13,928 nt of DNA from Actinomycetes bacterium. GTDB lineage: Bacteria > Actinomycetota > Actinomycetes > Actinomycetales > Actinomycetaceae. The position numbers and the translations under genes were made by a program. Below, piece by piece: positions 1 to 7,347 of the stretch (position 1 is the stretch's first letter; every line of letters begins with the position of its first letter). The notes under the pieces were generated by a model. That model worked only from the letters and a program-made list of their open reading frames with translations. It was not told the DNA's origin and ran no database searches. The stretch spans positions 1 through 13,928 of the forward strand of contig JAEZVQ010000141.1 of assembly GCA_023420745.1 (NCBI GenBank), read 5' to 3'.

Positions 1-437
1 GCTTCGTCCTCACCTCCCGAACCGGCGCGCACACGGATGATGACGAGCGCCACGATGCCGAGCAGGCACCCCCATGCGAAAACTTCGGTGACCCACTCCC
101 ACGGGAGGAAATGTCCGATCAGCGGCAGCGAGAACTCCGGGTTCGTCAGTTGACCGTAGCCGGTGACGAGGGTGAGGAACAGGATCGGGAAGGAGAGCAT
201 GACGAACCAGTGGGCGACGCGAACCACCGGACGCGAACGAAACTCGCGGTGCGACAACACGGTGGAGATCAACATCCATGTGCGTCGACCAACCGGGGTG
301 AGGCGCCCCGGATCAGATTGACCGTGACGCACGCGTGCCACGAGCGTGACAATGCCGCGGATGAATGATCCCAGACCGGCAACGGTAGCGACCGCCGCGA
401 TGACCAGCGCGACCATCTGGATCTGGACGACGTGCAC
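1..437 (-). CDS. Membrane-bound (Fe-S)-binding oxidoreductase, N-terminal part (runs off left edge)
   Basis: This is the 5' part (about 145 codons) of a minus-strand gene whose rest lies beyond the window. It is recognisable as the NarI-like membrane domain that precedes the ferredoxin and cysteine-rich (CCG) domains in actinobacterial HdrD/GlpC-like Fe-S reductases. Those later domains are outside the window, so the call rests on the membrane domain alone. Predicted membrane segments lie at residues 7-34, 74-96 and 117-136; the second contains the family-typical VAHWFVM stretch with a histidine that could ligate haem. I chose GTG at 437 because a GGAGG lies five bases upstream (plus-strand 441-447) and an in-frame TAA lies further upstream. 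ATG at 416 is the alternative. The family is thought to pass electrons between the quinone pool and a cytoplasmic partner, but its substrate is unknown. It is divergent from purF. Confidence 0.75.
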   Translation of the reverse strand, partial: MHVVQIQMVALVIAAVATVAGLGSFIRGIVTLVARVRHGQSDPGRLTPVGRRTWMLISTVLSHREFRSRPVVRVAHWFVMLSFPILFLTLVTGYGQLTNPEFSLPLIGHFLPWEWVTEVFAWGCLLGIVALVIIRVRAGSGGEDE

Positions 438-602
438 GAACCCCTCCGACTTTCGACTCTTTCTCTGGGTGAATTATCGGACGAGGCGCGGAGGAGACCA
501 AAGCCGCTCGCCGAAAAACCGGGGAATCGCACAGATTGCGGGAGTGTTTCGTCTGGTGAAATCTTCGCGCACCACACTCGTGCTGTGTGTCACGATGAGG
601 TC

Positions 603-2201
603 GTGCGCGGCCTCCACACCTCCAGCAGCGGCGTCCACCTCACGGCAGACGACGACACCGCGATCCCTCACCGCACTCCCGACGCTCGCCTCTCCGTCTC
701 TCCGCCTGACCTCAGCGGGAATCAAATTGATGAAGAATGCGGGGTTTTTGGCGTGTGGTCGCGGGAGGAGGATGTGGCACGCCTGAGCTACTTCGGTCTC
801 TACGCTCTCCAGCATCGCGGGCAACAGGCGTGCGGTATCGCGACCTCCGACGGCGAGACCATCATGATTTACAAGGATCTCGGGCTTGTTTCTCAAGTTT
901 TTTCCGACGACTCACTCACGGCACTGCGCGGTCACATGGCGGTTGGTCACGTGCGCTACGCGACCACCGGGGTCAACACCTGGGAAAACGCGCAACCGAC
1001 ACTCGGGCCAACCCGTGGCGGCACTGTGGCGTTGGCTCACAACGGCAATTTGACGAATACCGAGCAGCTGCGCGCCACCCTCCCGGTGAAAGGGGCGCAC
1101 GCATTGCGCGGCGACCGCTGTTCCACCGACACCGCGGTGATTACGGCACTGCTCGGCGAGGTTGATCACTGTGCCCCTATCCACGAGGGGGCACACGTGA
1201 ACCATAGTTCGTCCAGTCCCGACAACCCGCCCAGTCCCGACGGCTCCCTCATCCCCGATGGCTCTGTCTTCTCCGCAGCGCTGTCGGTGCTGCCGATTTT
1301 GCGCGGAGCGTTCTCCCTCGTGTTCATTGACGAACACCGCCTCTACGGCGCGCGCGACCCTCACGGTTTTCGCCCGCTGGTGCTCGGGCGCCTGGCGTCC
1401 GGCGGGTGGGTACTCGCTTCAGAAACGGCGGCTCTTGATATTGTCGGTGCTGCTTTTGTCCGTGAAATCGAGCCTGGCGAGCTTGTCAGTATTGACGAGA
1501 GCGGTGTTCACTCCACCCGTTTCGCTCCTGCGTCGCCGCGCGGCTGCGTCTTCGAGTACGTGTACCTCGCCCGTCCTGATACGACCATCGCCGGTCGTTC
1601 GATTATCGTTGCTCGTCAGCAGATGGGGGCACGTCTTGCCGCCGAGCATCCCGTCGACGCTGACCTCGTTATTGCCACTCCGGAATCGGGAACACCGGCC
1701 GCCATCGGCTACGCGCAAGCCTCGGGCGTCCCCTACGCGCAGGGATTGGTGAAGAACCCCTACGTTGGTCGAACTTTTATTCAACCGACACAGAGTATGC
1801 GGCAGCTGGGAATTCGTCTGAAACTCAATCCGTTACGTGAGGTTATTGAGGGGAAGCGGTTGATCGTCGTTGACGATTCGATTGTGCGTGGCAATACTCA
1901 GCGAGCTCTCGTCGCCATGTTGCGCGAGGCTGGTGCCGCTGAGGTTCACGTGCGCATCTCGTCACCGCCGGTGTTGTGGCCGTGTTTCTTTGGTATTGAT
2001 TTCCCGACCCGGCGCGAGTTGATCGCGGCGGCGCTCGATGTTGAGCAGGTGCGCCAATCGATTGGTGCGGACTCTCTCGGGTATCTCTCCATTGACGCGA
2101 TGGTGGAAGCAACGGCGCAGCCGCGTGGAAATCTCTGCCTCGCCTGTTTTACCGGGGATTATCCGGTCGATCCGCCCACATTCGACGAAAGGTGCGTTTG
2201 A
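603..2201 (+). CDS. purF: Amidophosphoribosyltransferase (glutamine PRPP amidotransferase)
   Basis: Catalyses the first committed step of de novo purine synthesis: PRPP plus glutamine gives 5-phosphoribosylamine. The N-terminal Ntn glutaminase begins at the catalytic cysteine (Cys46, codon 738-740, in DEECGVFGVW) after a propeptide removed in this family. The PRPP loop VVDDSIVRGNT is near the C-terminus. Cys315 (GCVFEYVY), Cys461 (WPCFFGID), Cys512 and Cys515 (LCLACF) match the ligands of the 4Fe-4S cluster in the Bacillus subtilis-type enzyme, so this is the Fe-S, propeptide-bearing form. The start is uncertain. The frame is open back to GTG 432, but that overlaps the divergent gene. GTG 603, with a weak GAGG at 597-600, gives a 45-residue propeptide similar in size to the mycobacterial one; GTG 585 is the alternative. 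An unusual Pro/Asp/Ser-rich insert lies at about residues 187-221. The stop is two bases before purM. Confidence 0.95.
   Translation: MRGLHTSSSGVHLTADDDTAIPHRTPDARLSVSPPDLSGNQIDEECGVFGVWSREEDVARLSYFGLYALQHRGQQACGIATSDGETIMIYKDLGLVSQVFSDDSLTALRGHMAVGHVRYATTGVNTWENAQPTLGPTRGGTVALAHNGNLTNTEQLRATLPVKGAHALRGDRCSTDTAVITALLGEVDHCAPIHEGAHVNHSSSSPDNPPSPDGSLIPDGSVFSAALSVLPILRGAFSLVFIDEHRLYGARDPHGFRPLVLGRLASGGWVLASETAALDIVGAAFVREIEPGELVSIDESGVHSTRFAPASPRGCVFEYVYLARPDTTIAGRSIIVARQQMGARLAAEHPVDADLVIATPESGTPAAIGYAQASGVPYAQGLVKNPYVGRTFIQPTQSMRQLGIRLKLNPLREVIEGKRLIVVDDSIVRGNTQRALVAMLREAGAAEVHVRISSPPVLWPCFFGIDFPTRRELIAAALDVEQVRQSIGADSLGYLSIDAMVEATAQPRGNLCLACFTGDYPVDPPTFDERCV
1212..1265 (+). repeat. In-frame 18-bp tandem repeat, three degenerate copies, inside purF
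   Basis: Three consecutive 18-bp units (1212-1229, 1230-1247, 1248-1265) encode the hexapeptides SSPDNP, PSPDGS and LIPDGS, PurF residues 204-221. The first two share the core CCAGTCCCGAC; the third is more diverged (ATCCCCGAT). They sit within an insert absent from the mycobacterial PurF I recall, between the conserved STD...ITALL and the LP..RGAFSL segments of the glutaminase domain, probably a surface loop. Confidence 0.8.
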
Positions 2202-2203
2202 CG

Positions 2204-3346
2204 ATGGTGAACTACGCTGACGCTGGAGTCGACATTCACGCCGGCGACCGCGCAGTCGAGCTGATGAAAGATGCCGTTGCGTCAACTCACAACTCGACAG
2301 TCATCGGTGCTGCGGGTGGCTTCGCTGGGATGGTTGACGCGAGTGCCCTACGGGGGATGAAGCGACCTCTCCTCGCCACCTCGACTGACGGTGTCGGTAC
2401 GAAGATTGCGCTGGCACGCGCCCTCGACATCCACGACACTATCGGTTTCGACCTCGTCGGCATGGTCGTCGATGACATAGCGGTGTGCGGGGCGCGCCCG
2501 CTGTTCATGACTGACTATATTGCCTGTGGTCGCGTTGATCCCGAGCGTATTGCGGCAATTGTTCGCGGTATTGCCTGTGCCGCCGCGGAGGTCGACTGTC
2601 CTCTCGTCGGTGGTGAAACCGCAGAGCATCCCGGCGTCATGGCGGTTGATGACTACGACATTGCCGGTGCCGCGACGGGTGTCGTCGAAGCCGATCGTCT
2701 CCTCGGTTCCCAGCGCGTCAAGGTCGGTGATCGCCTCGTTGCCTTGGCGGCGTCCGGCGTGCATTCCAACGGGTTTTCGCTGGTGCGCCGTATCGTCGCT
2801 GATTGCGGCTGGTCACTGGAGGACACGATTGCCGATTTCGGTCGCACCCTCGGTGAAGAGCTGCTTGAGCCGACGCGCCTGTATTCGCGCGTACTCCTCG
2901 ACCTTGTCGAGACTGTTCCCGACGGTAGCGTTCACGCACTGTCCCACATTACCGGCGGCGGTCTGGGCGCGAACCTGTCGCGGGTGATGCCGCGCGGGCT
3001 GGTCAGTGTTGTCGATCGGGGTAGCTGGCGGGTACCACCGGTATTCACCGTGTTGCGCGAGGGTGGCAACGTGACCTGGGAGGCAGCGGAAGAAACCTGG
3101 AATCTCGGCGTGGGAATGGTTGCTGTAGTTGACGAGTCGGTAGCGGATCGTGTCGTCGAGTTTTCGTATCGCCGCGGTATTGACGCGTGGGTGCTCGGCG
3201 AGGTTGTTGCCGATTCGGGTGGCTCAGTGGCGGCTGAGGCGATTCGTGGTGCGGGTGGAAATCTACCTGCCGGGCGGTTGATCCGCGGGGCGAAGGGCGT
3301 GGATGCCGGTGCTGCCCTGCTATGCGGTCGCTACCGCGACCACTGA
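2204..3346 (+). CDS. purM: Phosphoribosylformylglycinamidine cyclo-ligase (AIR synthetase)
   Basis: ATP-dependent ring closure of FGAM to AIR, step 5 of purine synthesis, in the cytoplasm. It has 380 residues, slightly longer than many homologues. Family motifs in order are GVDIHAGDRAVELMK (about 8-22), STDGVGTK (60-67), DLVGMVVDDIAVCGA..LFMTDYI (83-106), GGETAEHPG (136-144), YDIAGAATG, LAASGVHSNGFSLVR, and the C-terminal HITGGGLGANLSR. ATG 2204 is preferred, with AAAGG at 2188-2192 inside the end of purF. A GTG at 2192 is in frame but would overlap purF and displace this site. The two-base gap after purF implies co-transcription and probable translational coupling. No purine operator or riboswitch is evident. 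Confidence 0.96.
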   Translation: MVNYADAGVDIHAGDRAVELMKDAVASTHNSTVIGAAGGFAGMVDASALRGMKRPLLATSTDGVGTKIALARALDIHDTIGFDLVGMVVDDIAVCGARPLFMTDYIACGRVDPERIAAIVRGIACAAAEVDCPLVGGETAEHPGVMAVDDYDIAGAATGVVEADRLLGSQRVKVGDRLVALAASGVHSNGFSLVRRIVADCGWSLEDTIADFGRTLGEELLEPTRLYSRVLLDLVETVPDGSVHALSHITGGGLGANLSRVMPRGLVSVVDRGSWRVPPVFTVLREGGNVTWEAAEETWNLGVGMVAVVDESVADRVVEFSYRRGIDAWVLGEVVADSGGSVAAEAIRGAGGNLPAGRLIRGAKGVDAGAALLCGRYRDH

Positions 3347-3408
3347 GTAGAGGGCATTGGTTACACGGCATTGATTTGATGGGGTGGGTTCGACGCTGCT
3401 CGCTTGAC

Positions 3409-3431
3409 CACCGCATGGGGATAGTGCGGTG
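3409..3431. other. Small GC-rich hairpin downstream of purM
   Basis: CACCGCA (3409-3415) pairs perfectly with TGCGGTG (3425-3431) across a 9-base loop. It has no T-run. It lies 63 bases after the purM stop, just ahead of the stronger inverted repeat at 3445-3477, and may add to termination or stabilise the 3' end. Confidence 0.35.
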
Positions 3432-3444
3432 TGGAATACGGCAA

Positions 3445-3477
3445 CGCGGGCACCCGTGACTTCCACAGGTACCCGCG
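3445..3477. terminator. Probable bidirectional terminator between purM and the DUF3073 gene
   Basis: A 10-bp stem with one mismatch (cgcgggcacc at 3445-3454 against ggtacccgcg at 3468-3477) with a 13-base loop sits between two convergent genes, 26 bases past the DUF3073 stop. Neither side has a clean T-run; the plus side is followed by ccatgttctattg. It could stop transcription from both directions. No other feature is seen in the 3347-3503 gap apart from the hairpin at 3409-3431. Confidence 0.5.
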
Positions 3478-3503
3478 CCATGTTCTATTGTGACAACAGG
3501 AAA

Positions 3504-3698
3504 TCAGAACTGAGACGAACGATAATCTTCCCAGTCGTCCTCATCCGTCGCCGGAGGGATTTCACCGTACGGCGTATCGGACTCTCCGCGTTCTGCGGCG
3601 AGTTCCTTTTGTAGTGCTTCGTAGTCGGTCTCAGGGCTGAAGTACTTCAGCTTACGAGCGACCTTCGTTTGTTTGGCCTTCTGACGGCCGCGCCCCAT
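3504..3698 (-). CDS. DUF3073 family protein (small, conserved in Actinobacteria)
   Basis: A 64-residue protein with a strongly basic N-terminus (GRGRQKAKQTKVARKLKYF), the signature of DUF3073, followed by an acidic tail (TDEDDWEDY). It is soluble, with no membrane segment or signal peptide. Its position convergent and next to purM matches Rv0810c of Mycobacterium tuberculosis, which supports the call. The function is unknown. The bipolar charge would suit RNA, ribosome or DNA binding, but that is inference. The ATG at 3698 is preceded by AAGGGGG about nine bases upstream. Confidence 0.88.
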   Translation of the reverse strand: MGRGRQKAKQTKVARKLKYFSPETDYEALQKELAAERGESDTPYGEIPPATDEDDWEDYRSSQF

Positions 3699-3780
3699 TG
3701 GCGTCGACCCCCTTCGTGACTCAGCGGGATCGGTGCAAACTCGACCCCTCGATTTTCAAACAGTACGGACAGTAAGTCTC

Positions 3781-3786
3781 ATTCTA
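3781..3786 (-). promoter_or_regulatory. Candidate -10 element for the DUF3073 gene
   Basis: On the minus strand this reads TAGAAT, matching the TAnnnT core of the actinobacterial -10. It lies about 80 bases ahead of the DUF3073 start. No convincing -35 is seen at 16-18 bp spacing. The 137-bp gap (3699-3835) otherwise holds only a short CACCG/CGGTG inverted repeat near 3800-3825, without a T-run, which might end the DUF3618 transcript. Confidence 0.3.
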
Positions 3787-3835
3787 CCTAACGGCGTGCG
3801 GACACCGCCACGGCGACCACGGTGAGGGGCAAAGC

Positions 3836-4153
3836 TCACTTGCGTCGAATCAGCGCGATGCCGACAAGTAGCGCTGCAGCAGCGCCAATACCTGCAATCG
3901 TCGCGATGGCACGCGGCTGCCCTTGGCGCGCGTCGTCGATGGTGTCCTCTGCGAGCTTCTTGAACTGCTCGGCGCGTTCTTTCGCGAGATTCTGAAAGTC
4001 AGCGGCTTGAGTTTTGAGCTTTTCTTTCACGTCCTCAACCTGTGCGCGCGGGTCGAGGCGGTGCGTCAGCTCGTCAACGGTGGACTGCATCGCCAGGCGG
4101 GTGCGCTGGATTTCCGCTTCGATCTCTTCGACGGTGCGTGCCTTGTCGCTCAT
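3836..4153 (-). CDS. DUF3618 family membrane-anchored protein
   Basis: A 105-residue protein. Residues 8-35 (EEIEAEIQRTRLAMQSTVDEL and on to HRLDP) are the DUF3618 signature, a helical segment normally beginning with an EIEREI..TR pattern. A charged helical, coiled-coil-like stretch follows (36-78), then one C-terminal membrane segment (82-102) ending in RRK, so it is likely tail-anchored with most of the chain in the cytoplasm. Its ATG overlaps the stop of the upstream DUF1469 gene by four bases (ATGA at 4153-4150), indicating translational coupling. The DUF1469-DUF3618 pairing recurs in Actinobacteria. The molecular role is unknown; an envelope-associated complex is an inference. Confidence 0.88.
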   Translation of the reverse strand: MSDKARTVEEIEAEIQRTRLAMQSTVDELTHRLDPRAQVEDVKEKLKTQAADFQNLAKERAEQFKKLAEDTIDDARQGQPRAIATIAGIGAAAALLVGIALIRRK

Positions 4154-4587
4154 TTGCCGATCCCTTTCTTCACCGCTTCGACATTGAGTTTCATATTCAT
4201 CGCCGGGTCGGGTTTGTCAGCCATCCCCTTCTTCAGGCAGATCAAACCGATGATCGCGAGGATCACGACGATGAGGAGGAGAATCCCCGCCACGATGAGT
4301 GCCGCCGCCCAGTCGGGTACAGCGTGGCGCAACCCCATCTCTGCGGAGTGGAACAGCCACCCCAGCAGGTAGAGTGCGAAAACACCAGCTCCCGCGAGGA
4401 GACCAACACCGACTCCCGCCTTTTTTACCAGCGTTGTCGCTTTGGTTTTCGTCAGTTCGATTTCACCGCGAACTAAGGTGGTGATCTGGTTCGACAACTC
4501 CCCCAGCAATTCACCGATGCTCGTGTTTGGACGAGACTGCGTTGTCTCCACGATGGTCACCGGTGCCGTCGACTTTTTCTCAGGCAT
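4150..4587 (-). CDS. Phage holin family protein (DUF1469 / actinobacterial Holin-X superfamily)
   Basis: A 145-residue protein with the layout of PF07332-type proteins: an amphipathic N-terminal helix with the recognisable SIGELLGELSNQITTLVRGEIELTK stretch (23-47), then two membrane hairpin segments (57-79 and 93-118) and a basic tail. Despite the family name there is no lysin or phage gene nearby, and such chromosomal members are common in Actinobacteria, so lysis is not implied. The ATG at 4587 has GAGGAG eight bases upstream (4596-4601). It is the first gene of the DUF1469-DUF3618 pair, 87 bp after the permease stop on the same strand, so it could be read from its own promoter or by read-through. 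Confidence 0.87.
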   Translation of the reverse strand: MPEKKSTAPVTIVETTQSRPNTSIGELLGELSNQITTLVRGEIELTKTKATTLVKKAGVGVGLLAGAGVFALYLLGWLFHSAEMGLRHAVPDWAAALIVAGILLLIVVILAIIGLICLKKGMADKPDPAMNMKLNVEAVKKGIGK

Positions 4588-4598
4588 CCCTTGTACTC

Positions 4599-4646
4599 CT
4601 CATGACGAGTTGACTCGACTGTGTTCGTGTTCGATTGTCTCATGAC
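4599..4646. promoter_or_regulatory. Paired CTCATGAC repeats and a small palindrome upstream of the DUF1469 gene
   Basis: CTCATGAC occurs at 4599-4606 and again at 4639-4646, exactly 40 bp apart, each containing the palindrome TCATGA. Between them is the palindrome CGAGT-tg-ACTCG (4606-4617). All lie in the 87-bp gap ahead of the DUF1469 gene. A regulator-binding arrangement is possible but not demonstrated. No good -35/-10 pair was found here. Confidence 0.3.
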
Positions 4647-4674
4647 ACAGCAAGGCGATGTGATGAAACCTCCT

Positions 4675-7347
4675 CTATTCTGACGCAATGGCGTCGAGGA
4701 CGCGATAACGCAGCGCGTGGATGGTTGGCGGAATTGCGGCCAGTACCCCGACCATGATGGTGCCGAGGACGAGCCAGCCCAGTGTCGTCCACGGTAATGC
4801 GAGCGTCGAAATCCCGTTGTCCGCGAGATAGCGCACGAGGGCGGTGGAGAGGCCCAGACCAAGTCCGATCCCGAGAATAGTGCCGAAGATCGCGGTGATA
4901 ATTGATTCCCACATGATTGAGCGGGCAAGCGACAAGCGCGACAGCCCGACCGCACGCAGCAATCCGATTTCGCGGACACGCTCGGTGACTGCGAGGGTCA
5001 AAGTATTGATCACTCCGATGGTGGCCACGACGATCGACAGTGCGACGAGAATGGTGATGATGCGTAGCACCGTGTCGATGATGGTACCGATGAACATCTC
5101 CATGTCGGTGATGTCACCAACAATGAGGAACTGGGGGTGCGTCAATCCTGGCACGTTGTTGATCGAGTGGCGCACGGCTTTCTTGACGTCGGTGAGGTTA
5201 GTGCCGTCGTTCACGCTGACGCCGACCATGAGGCACCCCATGGACGTGCCACCTGTCGATTCGAGAACCGTGGGGGAGACGAGCGGAGTTCCAACAGTTC
5301 GCGAATCGTGGATCGCTCCTACGCGCAGCGACACTGGTTCGTGCGGTGGGGTGACAGCAGTTGAGTTCGTGGCGTTTGTGCTGGCACCGGGTGAGTTATT
5401 CGCGTTATCGGTAGCGCCAATGGTTTCAAGTCCGCCGAGGACGCGGATCGTATCTCCGACACTGACGTTCATGTATTCTGCGCTGCGTCGAGGCAGCACG
5501 ATTTCTCCGCGTTCGAGAGCGTCGATTGACCCCGCCGACAGCGGCAGTGTGAAGTCTCGGTCGATGTCCTCAGGGCGCATCGACATGAGCACCGTCATTG
5601 TCTGTGTGACATTCTCACTGGTCTCAGTGCTGGAATCGTTTCTCTCCGCGCTCATCACAGTGAGCGCCATGTCGTAGGTGCGTACCGACTCCACGCCGTC
5701 GGTGTCGCGGATCGCCGTGACGACATCATCGGTAATTTCTGCCTGCTGCGGTGACAGGGTCATCACCGACAGGTCGGCCTTCCACTCATTTGTCAGCACC
5801 TCGGAGGTGGAGGCGGTCGCTGAGGAGGCGAGTACAGTCGCCGCTGTCACCAGCGCCACACCGATGAGTAGCGCCGACCCGGTGGCGGCTGTACGTCTCG
5901 GATTGCGCACGATATTGCCAACGCCGAGGCGCCATGCTGTGGCGTGGATTCCGATAGCGCCCAGCCCGCGTGCCGACCAGGCGAGGAGCGCAGCCAGCAG
6001 GGTGACGAGCGCGGGTGCGAGGAGGAAGACAGCGACGCACGTGGACGCAGCGCCGACAGAAAGGATGACACCAGGCTGCGACCCCCACTGTTTCGCACCG
6101 CATACGAGCGCAGCAACACCGACAACGAGCAGCACCACACCGATGATGGTGCGCCGTATGAGAGAGCGCTCGCGGACTCCAGATACCCCGCGGATTGCTT
6201 CCACCGGAGCGGTTGAGGCCGCATCCTTCGCGGGGATGATGGCGCCGATGACGGTGACACCAATGCCGACAACCATCGACGCCACGGCGATAACCGGCGG
6301 CACGACCCACATCGTGTCGCCCGTCATCCCAAACAAGCGCATCAACGTGGTGATTGCTGCAAGCAGACCGGAGGCGCACAGTAGCCCGATGAGTGAGCCA
6401 ATGATGCCGATGAGGGTCGCCTGGATCGTCACCGTGGCGAACACGGCGAGCGGTGAGGCGCCGAGCGCGCGCAGCAGCGCAAACTCGCGTTGCCTGGCGC
6501 GAATCGTCATGTGGAAGGTGTTGGCGATGATGAAGCTCGTGACCGCCAACGCGATGACGATGAAGACAATGAGGAGGGTGGCGACAAATCCCAGCCCGCT
6601 ATTGACGTCGCTGTTATTCGCCTCAATGATCGTGGCACTGGTGGCGACGTCGACGTCAGTGCCCACCGCAGTGGCAATACTGTCGCGCAGCGCATCGAGG
6701 TCGACGCCGTCTTTCGCGGTCACGGTGATGTCGGTGACCGTATCCGGGGTGGCGTCGAGTTCACGGGTCAGCGCGTCGTCGGCGAGAATCACCGTGCGGG
6801 AACGTACGTCCTCGCGTGCGCGTGCCACAGCGGTAACCGTGGCACGGTGCTCGTCCTCGCCGACGAGGAACGCGATCTCGTCCCCGACTTTGCGACCGAG
6901 GTTCGACAGTGCCGACGATTCGACGGCAATCTCGGCGTCACCCGTGGGCGCGTTGCCCTCAAACGTCCACGGCTCATGCTCGCTCACGCCGGAGACGAGA
7001 ACCTGCGTTGACGTCGATGGTGACGTGGGGTTGCCGTCCGCGTCGAGGACGTTGATGCTCACCTCGCGCACCGCGGTCGCGAGTGTCACACCGTCGACGT
7101 CGGGCACCGTGTCAAGCAGTGACAGTGGGATTTCCGGGCGCGGCCCGTTCTTGTAGGGTTCGATGCCGCGCACGTGGATGTCGCCGGCGACGTCGGAGGC
7201 GAGCGCCTGCCCCATGGTGGTGGCAAGTTGCTCACGAAGCGCAAGCGTCCCAGCAAAGAACGTCACCCCGATGACAACGGCGAGGATCGTGAGGAGGAAT
7301 CGCGTGAAGTGGGCGCGAACGTCACGCCAAGCCAGTCGCCACATCAT
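4675..7347 (-). CDS. ABC transporter permease, FtsX-like/MacB-type, two FtsX domains
   Basis: An 890-residue fused permease. It starts with a membrane helix (16-37), then an extracytoplasmic MacB-like core (about 40-250). The first FtsX domain (253-385) carries RQREFALLRALGAS, the cytoplasmic coupling helix. Two further helices (400-417, 428-458) and another membrane segment (486-512) open a second extracytoplasmic domain. The last FtsX domain (757-885) carries the matching VREIGLLRAVGLS. The paired halves suggest one polypeptide supplies both permease subunits. An Asn/Ser/Thr-rich stretch (645-668) is a probable disordered loop. Start ATG 7347 overlaps the ATPase stop by four bases. This type is usually a mechanotransmitting exporter (lipoproteins, peptides, antibiotics); its cargo cannot be told from sequence. 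Confidence 0.93.
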   Translation of the reverse strand: MMWRLAWRDVRAHFTRFLLTILAVVIGVTFFAGTLALREQLATTMGQALASDVAGDIHVRGIEPYKNGPRPEIPLSLLDTVPDVDGVTLATAVREVSINVLDADGNPTSPSTSTQVLVSGVSEHEPWTFEGNAPTGDAEIAVESSALSNLGRKVGDEIAFLVGEDEHRATVTAVARAREDVRSRTVILADDALTRELDATPDTVTDITVTAKDGVDLDALRDSIATAVGTDVDVATSATIIEANNSDVNSGLGFVATLLIVFIVIALAVTSFIIANTFHMTIRARQREFALLRALGASPLAVFATVTIQATLIGIIGSLIGLLCASGLLAAITTLMRLFGMTGDTMWVVPPVIAVASMVVGIGVTVIGAIIPAKDAASTAPVEAIRGVSGVRERSLIRRTIIGVVLLVVGVAALVCGAKQWGSQPGVILSVGAASTCVAVFLLAPALVTLLAALLAWSARGLGAIGIHATAWRLGVGNIVRNPRRTAATGSALLIGVALVTAATVLASSATASTSEVLTNEWKADLSVMTLSPQQAEITDDVVTAIRDTDGVESVRTYDMALTVMSAERNDSSTETSENVTQTMTVLMSMRPEDIDRDFTLPLSAGSIDALERGEIVLPRRSAEYMNVSVGDTIRVLGGLETIGATDNANNSPGASTNATNSTAVTPPHEPVSLRVGAIHDSRTVGTPLVSPTVLESTGGTSMGCLMVGVSVNDGTNLTDVKKAVRHSINNVPGLTHPQFLIVGDITDMEMFIGTIIDTVLRIITILVALSIVVATIGVINTLTLAVTERVREIGLLRAVGLSRLSLARSIMWESIITAIFGTILGIGLGLGLSTALVRYLADNGISTLALPWTTLGWLVLGTIMVGVLAAIPPTIHALRYRVLDAIASE

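Noticed and set aside
10..279. Short minus-strand open frame at the left edge (and those at 269-577 and 313-501)
   Set aside because: A different minus-strand frame, open from 437 to the edge, encodes a convincing membrane domain of a known family and has the ribosome-binding site.
432..602. Extended PurF start at GTG 432
   Set aside because: It would overlap the start codon of the divergent Fe-S gene and add a non-conserved 57-residue leader without a ribosome-binding site.
912..1364. Minus-strand open frame of 150 codons inside purF
   Set aside because: Shadow of the purF glutaminase domain; no ribosome-binding site or recognisable product.
4150..4587. Prophage lysis module
   Set aside because: The holin-family name is only by homology; the partner is DUF3618 and there is no lysin, tail or integrase gene, so a chromosomal envelope protein is the better reading.
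5678..7156. Long plus-strand open frame of 492 codons antisense to the permease
   Set aside because: It is a shadow of the GC-rich permease gene; the translation is low-complexity (Ser/Thr/Ala/Val/Arg) with no family motif, while the minus strand encodes clear FtsX domains. The same frame stays open at 4844-5677 for the same reason.
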